A stretch of DNA of 46,369 nucleotides, taken from Gemmatimonadaceae bacterium (lineage in GTDB: Bacteria > Gemmatimonadota > Gemmatimonadetes > Gemmatimonadales > Gemmatimonadaceae). The position numbers and the translations under genes were made by a program. The notes below the pieces were generated by a model. It saw only the letters and a program-made list of their open reading frames with translations, did no database searches and was not told where the DNA came from. The first letter of the stretch is position 1; the number at the start of each line of letters is the position of its first letter. Shown here piece after piece: positions 16,296 through 24,717 of the stretch. The stretch is from the NCBI GenBank assembly GCA_013817305.1, contig JACDCY010000011.1, positions 1-46,369 on the forward strand, written 5' to 3'.

Positions 16296-18986
16296 TCAAA
16301 AGACGACTTCCCGTCGCCGGGAGATTTCATCATTGGGAATCACCACAGCGAACCATGGCGCGCCCGAAGCACGGCGCTGAACCCTCCACTCGACAATCCC
16401 CGGCCCGCCTTCGCGTCGCGTCAAACGCTGTGACGGCCGAGTGACGGCGAGGTTCTCCGAGCGCAGACTGAGCGTGCGGATGGCCGGATCCGTCACCGTC
16501 ACACGAATCGTCAGCTGATCACGACCACGTGACGTCACACTGACGTCAAACCCGGAACGCGCGGGTGACGACACCGGCCCGCCCAGCAGATCTCCCATCA
16601 GCCACAGCCATCGGCTGCTCGGATGCACCCACACTTCCTTATACACGTACATGTTCTGCGATGGCCAGTAGGGCAGGTCGGTCGTGTCGCGGCTCTGCAT
16701 CCCCACCGGGAGCGAGCCGACGAAATCACCCGACGAAACGCTGTACTGCTGCGCCCAGTCGTAGCCCTCGCCGTACATCGTACTCTGCGTGAACGGATTG
16801 CGCCCGACTATCCACTGCGCTTGGTCGTGGGCGAGATCGAGCCCGGCGCTGTCGCCCCTGAGACGCGCGGCCGCGGACGCGGCCTTGGCCTGCGACAGCA
16901 GCACGCCGTAGTTCCCGCGGCGCGCGAACCAGACGGGGAACGCGCGCAGATACCACTCCTCGCCCATGGGCATCCCCTGCAGCACCTGCGCGCGGTACGC
17001 CGCGCGCGTCGCGCCGTGGATCGCGCCCGAGTCCGGCACCTCGCGCAGCTCGTCGCTCAGACGATAGACGTACGCGGGGAGCACGTTGTACGGCGCGGTC
17101 GTGGTCGCGCTCCGCTTCTGGTACTCGGCGTACAGCGCGACCGTCGAATACCAGCTCATCCAGTCCGCGTGATCGGGCAGCGCCTCGACGAGCTGCGCCA
17201 GCGCGACGACCGGCGCCTGGTCGTTGCCGCGATGGAACTGGTGGAAGAGCGTGTCGCGGTCCGGCCCCGTCCAGAAGAAGCCCGCGAGCGGGAACGCCGA
17301 GCCCACGGGCGCCTTCTGCTGCGACGCGACGATCACCCGCGCCAGCTCGACCGCCTTGTCCGCGTACCTGGTGCTGCCCGTCGCGCGGTACAGCTCGAGC
17401 GACGCGGTAATGCCGATGCCAGCGAGCTCGACCGGCGCCGCGGCGAAGGCGGGGGTGTCGCGCGTCTCGCGCGACTCGACTCCGACGATCGCATAATTCC
17501 AGTCGTCTTCCGCGATCGCCAGCGCGCGCGCGGCCAGCGCGGGCTCGCTGTCCTTGAGCACGCGATACGCGATCGCCCCGGCGCTCGCGGCGATGTAGTT
17601 GACGTTCGGGTTGTTGCGCGCGGCGCGGGTGCGGTCGTCGGCGTCGCCGACGATGTTGTTGGTCCAGAGATTATGACTGGCGAAGTACAGGCGGTAGCCG
17701 CCGACCCAGCGCACGCGCATCACCCAGTCGAGCCCCCATTTCGCCTCCTCGAGGACGCGCTCGATCAGCGCGGGATCGCCGCCGCGCTCGCGCATCCGCT
17801 CGGCGAGCGCGAACATCGCGTACGTGGCCTCGCCGGTGTTGACCGTGCCTTGCGACAGATCGCCCGCGTCGTGCCAGCCACCGCTCATTACAATGCTGTC
17901 GCTGCCGTGCGTCGCGAACCAGTCGAGGTGATCAACGGGATGCGACCCGGGGACGTCGAAGCCGCAGCGATTGCCGTAGAAGAAGTTGAGCGTCTTCCAG
18001 ATCGTGCCGTTCCAGACATCGTCGCCGATGCGGAACGGTCGCGTGGATTGGTTACCCGCGCGGATGACGTAGCTGCCGGGCGCGGTAACCTCGGAGAAGT
18101 CCAGCTGCTGGAAATCTCCTTTGTGCGAGTGGACCGGGCGCACCGGCTTGCGCAGCACGACGGGGCCTGGCGTACTGCCGTCCATGCGGACGAGGGAGAA
18201 CTCCGACGCCGAAAGATCGCTCGTGAATGCGGTCTTGCTCAGCCGCGGAAGGTAGCCCGTATGGCTGAGCGAGATCTTCCCCGGTGTGACGCTCCACCCG
18301 GTGTGGTTGTCGGGCGTGACCTGCTGCAGCTCCATGCGGCCGATCTCGAACGCGACCGTGTCGCCCGGGAGCGCGAGCATCTTGTTCACCCAGTAGCCGA
18401 TCTCGATCGCGGTGACGCGGTCGCGCGCGAGCGGCTCGATCTCCCATACCACCTGCGTCCACTTGTCGTTGGCGAGCGTGACGTAGTGGATTCCCTCGCG
18501 GTAGTACTTGTCCGGCACTTTCGCCGCGCCGTCGTTGTGCAGCACGATCTGGAGCGGCAGCATCGGGAAGCCGCGGACTTCGGGCCTGATCCAGAGCGAG
18601 AGCCGGTTGTACGCGCGCCAGTCTTCGCCATCGAACGCGCGCCGGAGGTTGACGGACGACAGGCGACTGCGCGTCGGCGCGGGCGCGTCACGGAACATCT
18701 GCATGTCCACACGCAGCACGCGCATTCCACCGGTGCGCGGCTCGGCGGGGAAGGTGACGGCCGCGGTGCCCGTGGAGTGCCAGCTGTCGGGTCGCGTCAT
18801 GTTGTCGAGCGTGCGGCTCGCCAGGACGGGCTTCCGGAGCCAGGCGGCCTCGGCGGAGTGCTCCGACTCGATGGGGAGCAGTGCGCGCCGTGGGTACTGC
18901 GCGAGCGCGATTGACGGGGCGGTCGCGCAGAGGAAAAGCCCTGCCAGGACCCGCCTCACGGTATTGGAGCTATTGAGGTCACGCAT
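16296..18986 (-). CDS. Glycoside hydrolase family 9 enzyme, copy 1
   Basis: A secreted multi-domain GH9 (about 896 residues). Layout: signal peptide (hydrophobic LAGLFLCATAPSIALAQ); a carbohydrate-binding-like beta domain (residues ~60-230) with MRVLRVDMQMFRDAPAP; a CelD_N Ig-like domain (ISLSHTGYLP, APGSYVIRAG); then the (alpha/alpha)6-barrel catalytic domain. The catalytic Asp motif is GGWHDAGDLSQG. The C-terminal general-acid region is YVYKEVWVHPSSRWLWL, where Glu is the likely proton donor and KE replaces the usual NE. A short beta tail closes the protein. The substrate is a beta-glucan type polymer, not proven. ATG 18986 begins the signal; in-frame codons at 19031 (ATG) and 19061 (TTG) lie upstream. 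A paralog lies at 24857-27472. Confidence 0.9.
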   Translation of the reverse strand: MRDLNSSNTVRRVLAGLFLCATAPSIALAQYPRRALLPIESEHSAEAAWLRKPVLASRTLDNMTRPDSWHSTGTAAVTFPAEPRTGGMRVLRVDMQMFRDAPAPTRSRLSSVNLRRAFDGEDWRAYNRLSLWIRPEVRGFPMLPLQIVLHNDGAAKVPDKYYREGIHYVTLANDKWTQVVWEIEPLARDRVTAIEIGYWVNKMLALPGDTVAFEIGRMELQQVTPDNHTGWSVTPGKISLSHTGYLPRLSKTAFTSDLSASEFSLVRMDGSTPGPVVLRKPVRPVHSHKGDFQQLDFSEVTAPGSYVIRAGNQSTRPFRIGDDVWNGTIWKTLNFFYGNRCGFDVPGSHPVDHLDWFATHGSDSIVMSGGWHDAGDLSQGTVNTGEATYAMFALAERMRERGGDPALIERVLEEAKWGLDWVMRVRWVGGYRLYFASHNLWTNNIVGDADDRTRAARNNPNVNYIAASAGAIAYRVLKDSEPALAARALAIAEDDWNYAIVGVESRETRDTPAFAAAPVELAGIGITASLELYRATGSTRYADKAVELARVIVASQQKAPVGSAFPLAGFFWTGPDRDTLFHQFHRGNDQAPVVALAQLVEALPDHADWMSWYSTVALYAEYQKRSATTTAPYNVLPAYVYRLSDELREVPDSGAIHGATRAAYRAQVLQGMPMGEEWYLRAFPVWFARRGNYGVLLSQAKAASAAARLRGDSAGLDLAHDQAQWIVGRNPFTQSTMYGEGYDWAQQYSVSSGDFVGSLPVGMQSRDTTDLPYWPSQNMYVYKEVWVHPSSRWLWLMGDLLGGPVSSPARSGFDVSVTSRGRDQLTIRVTVTDPAIRTLSLRSENLAVTRPSQRLTRREGGPGIVEWRVQRRASGAPWFAVVIPNDEISRRREVVF

Positions 18987-19080
18987 GGAATTGAAGGCTT
19001 GATCGATCGCCGCGTAAGAGGATGCACGCATGCGGTTAGCGCGTGGGGTCCTGGAGTTCAAGCGCGCGTGGTGGGCTGGG

Positions 19081-19488
19081 CTAGAGACACCTGACCAGTT
19101 GCGCGCCCGCGCCGCGCACGAGCTCGAAGGGTCCGAGCGTATCAGGGCCGACGAAAACCCGCAGCGTCATGCGGCCGCCGCTGACGCGCCCAACGTAGCG
19201 GGCAGACGCGGAGTCGGGGATCTCACCCAGCCGGACAGGCCCTCCGTGTTCCCGCACGTGCACGCCCGCTACATCGAAACGTCCCGACCCGTCGACGTGC
19301 AACGGGGAGCTGAGTCCGCCGTGGGCGCAGTCGTATTCGATGCTGCCACCAGTGTCGGTGAGCGTGAGCTCGGCGCGCGGCGCACCCCAACGCCCGGTCA
19401 CGAGCCTGTCTGCGGTCCCGGCAGGTGCGGGCGTGCATTGCGAAGTGCCGCCGAGCGTGACAGCCAGCAAGCATGACGCGAGACGCAT
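19081..19488 (-). CDS. Small secreted hypothetical protein
   Basis: A 135-residue protein with an N-terminal signal MRLASCLLAVTLGGTSQC, whose Cys could be a lipidation site, though the residues before it are not a classic lipobox. The mature part has a beta-rich pattern (GRWGAPRAELTLTDTGGSIE, then a Cys in YDCAHGG and a C-terminal Cys in LVRCL) which suggests one disulfide. It is not recognised. The ATG at 19488 is preferred to 19503, since it starts the signal peptide. The gene is 92 bases downstream of the molybdopterin enzyme. Confidence 0.65.
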   Translation of the reverse strand: MRLASCLLAVTLGGTSQCTPAPAGTADRLVTGRWGAPRAELTLTDTGGSIEYDCAHGGLSSPLHVDGSGRFDVAGVHVREHGGPVRLGEIPDSASARYVGRVSGGRMTLRVFVGPDTLGPFELVRGAGAQLVRCL

Positions 19489-19557
19489 GTCAATCTCCTC
19501 CACAGCCGAGGGTGAAGATCCCGAGATACGACAGCCTGAAGCTACGGCGTGCCGTGC

Positions 19558-20298
19558 CTACACCCCGGCGTACCACTCGTATCCCCGGTCGCTCCAGTAT
19601 CCGCCGTTGGCGGCGGGCAGGAAGACGATTCGCGTCAGATACTTCACATTCTTGTAGCCGAGCTTCACGGGTGAGTAGAGACGGGCAGGCGCGCCGTGCG
19701 CGGCGCCGAGCCAGCGCCCGTCGAGGCCGTATGCGATCACCGTCTGCGGGTGCAGCGCGCTCTCGATGTCCCAACTCTCGTGGTAACCCGAGTCGAACGA
19801 TTGAAAGTCAACGAACTTCGCCTCAGGGCTGACTCCGGCAATGCGTGCGAGGTCGCGCAGCCTGCATCCAGTCCACGCCTCGATCGCGGCCCATCCCTCG
19901 ACGCAGTAGTGGTTGACCCTGTCCGTGATGTGTGGGATGCGCGTGAGCTCAGGCAGCGTCAACGAAAGCGGTCGCGCGACCATACCGGAGACCTCCAGCC
20001 GCCAGGCCCCGCGGGCCGATTCGTCCCACACCGGAACCTTCGGGGAGATGAAATAGCTCGGCAACGCTGATCCGGTGAGCCGGTGCCCCGGGCTGCCCGC
20101 ATCCATCGCCGTGTGCCGGAAGAGAGCGCGCTCGACGCCCTCGTTCTTGCGCTCCATGTATCGCAGGAACCGTTCTGCGCTCTTCGGTCCCTTTGAATCG
20201 CAGGCGCCGAGGAGCAGCTCCGCGGCAACCGCGGCGCCGACGCCCAGAAACAACCGCCTGTCGAGTGGGGCACCGCTCTCAGGACGTGCCTGGTTCAC
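19558..20298 (-). CDS. Tat-exported molybdopterin-dependent oxidoreductase (sulfite oxidase / MsrP-like)
   Basis: A 246-residue oxidoreductase molybdopterin-binding domain protein. The N terminus carries twin arginines (DRRLFLGVGAAVAAE) and a lipobox-like LLGAC, so it is probably Tat-exported and lipidated. The conserved Moco cysteine is in NHYCVEGWAAIEAWTGC. The cofactor pocket continues with FQSFDSGYHESWD, AYGLDGRWLGAAHGAPARL and LGYKNVKYLTRIVF. The start is GTG at 20298, giving a 4-base GTGA overlap with the stop of the cytochrome b gene, a strong sign of translational coupling. It likely oxidises or reduces a small periplasmic substrate, drawing or delivering electrons through that cytochrome. 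It is much shorter than animal sulfite oxidases and is one domain only. Confidence 0.9.
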   Translation of the reverse strand: MNQARPESGAPLDRRLFLGVGAAVAAELLLGACDSKGPKSAERFLRYMERKNEGVERALFRHTAMDAGSPGHRLTGSALPSYFISPKVPVWDESARGAWRLEVSGMVARPLSLTLPELTRIPHITDRVNHYCVEGWAAIEAWTGCRLRDLARIAGVSPEAKFVDFQSFDSGYHESWDIESALHPQTVIAYGLDGRWLGAAHGAPARLYSPVKLGYKNVKYLTRIVFLPAANGGYWSDRGYEWYAGV

Positions 20299-21011
20299 GG
20301 TGCGGGTCTCCGTCGCGGCAAGATATTCGTGAATGGCCGCGCGTTCCGGCTCTCTGGTGAAAGGTTTTCGTTGTAGCCCCCGGTCGTCATGGCTCGCATC
20401 GAGTATGGGTCGACGGCGAACACCATGAAGACGTGGATCGCCGAGAGCGCGACCAGGAGTAGCGTAGCCATGAAGTGCCAGTAGCGCGCCCAGACGTACC
20501 CGCCAAGCAACGCTGTCAAAGGCGAGAGCTGCACCGGCTTCCAGATGGCCAGTCCTGAAAGAATCAGGGCCAGGGCGATCAGCGGGAGTAAAAAGTACGT
20601 GAGCTTCTGCAGCGCGTTGTGCTTTCCCTGGCGCGGGTGATCGGCCCGTCTGAAAGTGTAGAAGCGGATCATCTCCCAGGCGTCGCGCGCGTCGCCGCGG
20701 TGCGGGACCAGGTCGCGCCACTCGCCACGCAGATACACGAATGCGAGATACACGCAGCCGTTGAGCAGCAGCACCCACATCATGGCGAAGTGCCAGTTGC
20801 GCGCTCCCGCCAGCCAGCCGCCGAACGTGAGCCACGCGGGAATTCCCTGTCCCTCCCACGGCCAGCAGCAGAACGTCTCGCCCCTGCGCGCGAATGCGGG
20901 GTAAGCGTTGAAGATGCGGAAGCCGCTCCCGACCATGAGCACGATCGCAACGGTGTTGACCCAGTGGGTGACGCGGACGACCCAGTGGTGGCGCGGAGGG
21001 TGGCGGGTCAT
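20295..21011 (-). CDS. Cytochrome b561 / Ni-Fe hydrogenase-type b-type cytochrome
   Basis: A 238-residue membrane protein with about four hydrophobic helices (VNTVAIVLMVGSGFRIFNAY; NWHFAMMWVLLLNGCVYLAF; PLIALALILSGLAIW; FMATLLLVALSAIHVFMVF). Histidines in RVTHWVN, NWHFAMMW, YWHFMATL and SAIHVFMVF are likely haem b ligands. It belongs to the di-haem cytochrome b561/HydC fold. It would connect the quinone pool with the adjacent molybdopterin enzyme, whose start overlaps its stop. A small hairpin (GGCAAC...GTTGCC, 21012-21029) lies directly before the ATG and could mask it. Confidence 0.9.
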   Translation of the reverse strand: MTRHPPRHHWVVRVTHWVNTVAIVLMVGSGFRIFNAYPAFARRGETFCCWPWEGQGIPAWLTFGGWLAGARNWHFAMMWVLLLNGCVYLAFVYLRGEWRDLVPHRGDARDAWEMIRFYTFRRADHPRQGKHNALQKLTYFLLPLIALALILSGLAIWKPVQLSPLTALLGGYVWARYWHFMATLLLVALSAIHVFMVFAVDPYSMRAMTTGGYNENLSPESRNARPFTNILPRRRPAP

Positions 21012-21140
21012 GGCAACGTAGAAGTTGCCGGTGCCACGAACGCCGTCAAGTGTGGCGAGTCTGCTGGTTACTCGATTGTTCGTTTAGTCCTTGCGCAGGC
21101 ACTCTTCTGGAGACATCGCTTGAGGATATCCAGATGCTCG

Positions 21141-21341
21141 TCACCCCGCCTTCCTTTTTGCGATCAACTCGCGAACGGCGGGGACGAGCTCCACCGGAAC
21201 TTCCATTGCGGTGTGCGTCGGAGGGTCGTACGCCGCCTCATCTTCGCCGACAGCTTCTTCGGCCGACTGCTCCTCGTAATGCTGGAGCACGCGGCGAACG
21301 CGGTCTTCGTCCCATCCCTTCGGAAAGTTGGAATCGCTCAT
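21141..21341 (-). CDS. Putative antitoxin of a type II TA-like pair
   Basis: A 66-residue acidic protein: PKGWDEDRVRRVLQHYEEQS, a stretch EEAVGEDEAAYD, then MEVPVELVPAVRELIAKRK. The DEDRVRRVLQHYEEQ helix and the short C-terminal helix are like small antitoxins that partner with DUF4258-type proteins. Its ATG overlaps the stop of the upstream gene in the form ATGA, so the two are made together. No DNA-binding domain is evident. The toxin-antitoxin role is inferred from size, pairing and resemblance, not shown. Confidence 0.6.
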   Translation of the reverse strand: MSDSNFPKGWDEDRVRRVLQHYEEQSAEEAVGEDEAAYDPPTHTAMEVPVELVPAVRELIAKRKAG

Positions 21342-21619
21342 GATTTTTTTCTGCGCCGGCGCTTGAGGGCCAGCAAGGCCTTTGCGCCGAGGTCAAATGC
21401 GGTAATACAGAATACGGAGTCCGGGGCCGGGTCCGCAACGTATATCACTCGAAGATAACGGCCGCCCCTCGTCTGGCCGATTGCAACCCGGGAGCCGCCT
21501 CGTCCCGGGCGGTCCTCGATCGACCTCCGAAGGACATCTTCGGCCTCTGTCTCATCGACATGGTGGCGATGAATATGCGGCCGGCGCGTTTCCGGATCGA
21601 TGTAGAAGCGAACGTTCAT
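21338..21619 (-). CDS. DUF4258-like putative toxin
   Basis: A 93-residue basic protein starting MNVRFYIDPETRRPHIHRH. The order of features fits DUF4258, a RelE-related RNase-like fold: IHRHHVDETEAEDVLRRSIED, RPGRGGSRVAIGQTRGGRYLRV, YVADPAPDSVFCITAFDL, and a Lys/Arg tail LKRRRRKKS. The toxin would be an RNase inhibited by the next gene, which overlaps in an ATGA. The ATG at 21619 begins the domain. A longer reading frame to 21994 gives unrelated sequence. Role inferred. Confidence 0.65.
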   Translation of the reverse strand: MNVRFYIDPETRRPHIHRHHVDETEAEDVLRRSIEDRPGRGGSRVAIGQTRGGRYLRVIYVADPAPDSVFCITAFDLGAKALLALKRRRRKKS

Positions 21620-22187
21620 CGAAGAGTCAGGACGTTGGAGCCCGAAATGGTTATCGGGAGCATCCGACAAGAAGCACTGTTGCAGGCGATTCACTCCAAG
21701 CGTTCGACTCCGAACGTGCGCACTTCGTGGCGACGCCGCCTTCAACGCGGCTATCAACTTCGCGGCGATGGATTTGACTACTAGTGGTAGTAGCCCCTCT
21801 TGACGAAAAAAAATATTCGTACCTTCGCGCCGAGCAGGCAGTCGATGAGCTCCTAAGGAAGCACTGCGAGAGACTCGCTGTACCGACAATACCTGCGCCA
21901 CGCGACGCGGCGGGACGGCGAACGGAGGAGGCGAAATGAGAGTTTGGGATGTCGTTAGCACAACCTGTTTGTTGTGGGGGCATTGCCATGACACCCACCA
22001 ATGCCGGTCACACGCCCTCGGCGCTTACCGTGTTCATGCAGATTTTGCGGTCTGGCTTTCGTGGGCGATTTCGCAAGGGTGACGCAGTTCACATTCCCCT
22101 CGTTGGTGTCACGCTCGGCTTGGCGCTGTTTTTCGAAAGGGGGCGGTCGCCTACGCTTCGGGCGTTTCAAGCGCAGAGCTGGCATCC
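21620..22187. other. Long gap before the small membrane protein
   Basis: No protein-like frame is convincing across these 568 bases. It must contain the promoter of the - strand toxin-antitoxin pair. It holds the first copy of a 20-base palindromic direct repeat at 21777-21796 and an A-run at 21807-21816. Base composition drops from GC-rich to mixed here, marking the left edge of the accessory patch. Confidence 0.5.
21777..21796. repeat. 20-base direct repeat, left copy (palindromic core)
   Basis: ACTACTAGTGGTAGTAGCCC matches 18 of 20 bases with 24718-24737. The core CTACTA-GTGG-TAGTAG is a 6-bp inverted repeat with a 4-base loop. The two copies flank a 2.9-kb lower-GC patch. Confidence 0.6.
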
Positions 22188-22430
22188 GTGGCCAACGTGA
22201 TCGAGAGCATCCTGCTCGGCGTGGGCCTGGCGCTCGTATTAGCGGCCATGCAAGCCCGAAACGGCGGCATAACGATTTTCTTCACGCTCTCTGCGTGGGC
22301 AGCCATCCTCATTGCATCGGCTGTAGGCACGTGGACGCAACGCCACGATCCCCTCTTCATCGCCAATGGGGCAGTCGTGACCGTAAGCACCCTCGGCGCC
22401 GCTCTGTGGCTGCACAAGAGACGTCGATAG
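22188..22430 (+). CDS. Small membrane protein
   Basis: An 80-residue protein beginning at a GTG. Two or three hydrophobic stretches are seen: IESILLGVGLALVLAAMQ, GITIFFTLSAWAAILIASAV, and NGAVVTVSTLGAALWLH, ending in a basic KRRR, which would sit in the cytoplasm. I recognise no family. No clear Shine-Dalgarno is present. It sits in the lower-GC patch between the two 20-base repeats. The regular hydrophobic pattern makes a real gene plausible. Confidence 0.45.
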   Translation: MANVIESILLGVGLALVLAAMQARNGGITIFFTLSAWAAILIASAVGTWTQRHDPLFIANGAVVTVSTLGAALWLHKRRR

Positions 22431-22893
22431 TACGCTCAGTCCCTTTCTCCCGGGATTGCCAGGCAATGATCCCCTTGACCGCTATTGGTATCGCGGCAGC
22501 TGGCAGCGCGCGGCGATCGAGGCACTGCTCGGCGCAAGGTGGGCGGGCCATGGTAAGTACTGGGCTAGATCATAAGCCACGGCTGAGCTACCGTTTCAAA
22601 ACTCTCCCGGTCCGCGGCATGATTACCGGTACGGCAGCACGTCCCCCGGAGAGAAACGATGAGAGCAGCGTTGGTGATGGTGGTCGATACCCGGTGCGCG
22701 CATGTTCAATCCGTCATCACCTGACGCCAGGTACGCCGCTTTCGACGAGCATGTTACGCAGGGGTTCCGAAGGGGGATGGTGGCCTACATGCCCTCTAAT
22801 ACCGGTAGTAGTAATCTGGCGCCTGGTGCGATTCGGTAATACGATTTCCACCCCGGAGGTTCGGAAGACAACCCCCAGACTCGGAGTGCCGGC
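22431..22893 (+). other. Gap before the HExxH protein, with possible gene remnant
   Basis: No full gene. A 21-codon frame starts at 22661 behind a good ribosome site (GGAGAG). A second, 45-codon frame (22702-22839) reads in the same phase as the next gene but ends in TAA. These may be remnants of an upstream gene or just chance. Confidence 0.35.
22702..22839 (+). CDS. Possible 45-residue ORF or remnant upstream of the HExxH gene
   Basis: A short frame reading MFNPSSPDARYAAFDEHVTQ, then GFRRGMVAYMPSNTGSSNLA and PGAIR before TAA. Its amino-acid mix looks protein-like. It is in the same phase as the gene at 22894, and the 18 codons between its stop and that ATG are open. It could be a tiny peptide gene, or an N-terminal piece cut off by a stop codon. 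Support is weak. Confidence 0.2.
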   Translation: MFNPSSPDARYAAFDEHVTQGFRRGMVAYMPSNTGSSNLAPGAIR

Positions 22894-23556
22894 ATGCCGC
22901 AAGTTGTGCTTCACTCACTAGCGAATGCGACGGTAGAAGGGAAGGATCTGGCCGCTCGCGCCGTCGCCCTAATGCAGCGAATCATCGACGATCCGCAGTT
23001 TCTCGACTCCGTTCGCACAGATCCGTACGCGTACTCCGGTAGAATGCTGGATTCTGGCGGTTATAGCCCAAGCACAGATAATGAAACGATCGCCCAGATC
23101 ATCGCAGGCGGCAAAGAAATCACGAAGGTGCCCGATGGGGTGATTGATCTCACAATAAAAATTAGGAGTTTCGTTTTCTCCCCTGATACTATGGGGTCCG
23201 TGATACCTCCCGCACCCCTCATTAGTACCAATAAGAGATTCTTTCGAACGTGGATCGATCGGGACGACGTCAAGTCCGTCGCCGCTCATTGGATCCACGA
23301 ATGGATGCATGTAGCAGGATTTTATCATGAAGATGCGTCGGGTGACTCGAGGGATGTCCCCTACTGGACCGGACAAATCGCATACAAACTTGGTGCGGAC
23401 CTACTCGGTGAGTCGGCCGCAGTGTCGCTTGACGATCCTGACTTCGGCTCTACGTATCTCGCCATCGCGAGTCAACGCACGTGCTCGACAACGCGTGTAG
23501 TTACCTCGCAGGATGTGTTTGGTGATGCAGCAGATGAGGATTCTGGCGATGACTAG
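22894..23556 (+). CDS. Small HExxHxxGxxH metalloprotease-like protein
   Basis: A 220-residue protein of lower GC than its surroundings. The zinc-binding signature of metzincins is exact: HEWMHVAGFYH at 135-145, with three His ligands, the catalytic Glu and the Gly turn. The lead helix is DDVKSVAAHWI. Only about 75 residues follow, and there is no Met for a Met-turn, so it is not a canonical metzincin. It ends in an acidic tail (DAADEDSGDD). The N terminus shows no signal peptide. It overlaps the stop of the convergent membrane-protein gene. A hydrolase role is likely from the motif; target and trigger are unknown. The ATG is preceded by GGAG at about 12 bases. Confidence 0.7.
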   Translation: MPQVVLHSLANATVEGKDLAARAVALMQRIIDDPQFLDSVRTDPYAYSGRMLDSGGYSPSTDNETIAQIIAGGKEITKVPDGVIDLTIKIRSFVFSPDTMGSVIPPAPLISTNKRFFRTWIDRDDVKSVAAHWIHEWMHVAGFYHEDASGDSRDVPYWTGQIAYKLGADLLGESAAVSLDDPDFGSTYLAIASQRTCSTTRVVTSQDVFGDAADEDSGDD

Positions 23557-23951
23557 CTTTTAGGTCCGAAGACGGCGGACCACCAACGCTCGGACTTTAC
23601 GCTCAGTTCCGCCCCGAAACTGTCCAGACCTTGCACAATCAGGTAAACCGCGGCGATAAAACCCATGCTGGCCGTCCAATTCGACCTATGGTCCGGAGCG
23701 AACGCCTTCAACGCCAAACTACCCCCTACGACTACTTCGATGACGCCGAACGCCATTTGGTGGTGTCGGCGCAAGTAATAAGCTCCACTAGCAACGACGA
23801 ATGCCACGATCACGATCAGCGTCGCGGGCGGGACCCACTCACGATATCCAGACCACAAGAAATAAATGAGAGGAATTACCACCACGATGTACGCAGTCGC
23901 GGCTTTCCAGTGCGCGCGCAATTGGTGTGCGCCAAGCATTCTCGTAGTCAT
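23553..23951 (-). CDS. Membrane protein with four hydrophobic helices
   Basis: A 132-residue protein, chosen start MTTRMLGAHQLRAHW at 23951, where the ATG overlaps the stop of the upstream lipoprotein gene (ATGA). Helices: AATAYIVVVIPLIYFLWSGY, PPATLIVIVAFVVASGAYYL, a third around MAFGVIEVVVGGSLALKAF, and TASMGFIAAVYLIVQGLDSF. No family recognised. Its 3' end overlaps by 4 bases that of the convergent HExxH gene. It is coupled to the lipoprotein, so the two may act together in the envelope. Confidence 0.65.
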   Translation of the reverse strand: MTTRMLGAHQLRAHWKAATAYIVVVIPLIYFLWSGYREWVPPATLIVIVAFVVASGAYYLRRHHQMAFGVIEVVVGGSLALKAFAPDHRSNWTASMGFIAAVYLIVQGLDSFGAELSVKSERWWSAVFGPKS

Positions 23952-24574
23952 TTCTCGACGCACGTCCGATATAGGGTTGTAGCGTCAGCCATCGTCTGTT
24001 CATGTTCACCCTTAAGACGCCGTCGGAACGCTGGGTCGTTGCGCTGGTATACCCAGCCGTGAGTGCGACTAATGAGCTCTGCCTGCGAGATTCGAAGGTT
24101 GCGACAACCCGTTGCCCGGTTCCGGGCCTTCTCCAGTCCGAAGAGGTCTTCGAGTGCAGTCACGCCTGCGGCCACGGCACCGGAATATGCTGCATTTCGC
24201 CCCGACTGCGTGTTGCCGTCTTGCGCCGCGGCGTTCAACCCGAAGACAAGAGCCCCGCCACCACCTGCATATTGCCCGAGCTTAACGACCGTCGTTCCTA
24301 TGCCTATAGACATGCCCAGCCACGTCTCCCGGCGTGCTCCATCTGCGAGCAGAGTGTTGATGAGTCGCTGCGTGCTGGCCGCCAAAGCGTCGACATCTTC
24401 GGGGGTAGGCTCGGTCGACACGCCTATGTTTTCGATACGCAGCGCTCCTAACGCCATTTCTTCAGGAGAGATCGCGCTCCCCATCACTTCCTGCCTTTCG
24501 TAAGCAACTCGGCATCCCAGTGTCAGCGACACGAGGCTCATCAGCACGGTTATGGTTACCGCTCGCAGTATCAT
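23948..24574 (-). CDS. Lipoprotein of unknown function
   Basis: A 208-residue protein beginning MILRAVTITVLMSLVSLTLG followed by Cys, a good lipobox (LTLGC), so it is membrane-anchored. It has a helical first half (DVDALAASTQRLINTLLADG), a glycine-rich hydrophobic middle (GMSIGIGTTVVKLGQYAGGG) and a basic C terminus with two Cys (TGCRNL, YRTCVEK). A ribosome site GGAGAGGA lies before the ATG. No family recognised. Together with the membrane gene it forms a two-gene operon. Confidence 0.7.
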   Translation of the reverse strand: MILRAVTITVLMSLVSLTLGCRVAYERQEVMGSAISPEEMALGALRIENIGVSTEPTPEDVDALAASTQRLINTLLADGARRETWLGMSIGIGTTVVKLGQYAGGGGALVFGLNAAAQDGNTQSGRNAAYSGAVAAGVTALEDLFGLEKARNRATGCRNLRISQAELISRTHGWVYQRNDPAFRRRLKGEHEQTMADATTLYRTCVEK

Positions 24575-24717
24575 TGCGTCCTCTCCATGACTAACTGTTT
24601 TTGCCGATCAGGTCGCGCAATAGAGAGTGTGCCTGTCGACTTGCGTTGGGTGTCAGGGCGAGCAGGATGCCCGGAGACCAATGACGGTAAAACGAAGACG
24701 TTGCCAACCTGCCGTCA

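Noticed and set aside
16623-18914. A 763-codon + strand frame opposite GH9 copy 1
   Set aside because: It is antisense to a clear GH9 domain protein and full of Arg, Ala, Val, Asp repeats typical of the shadow of a GC-rich gene. A similar frame opposite copy 2 (25676-27367) shows it is a by-product of codon bias.
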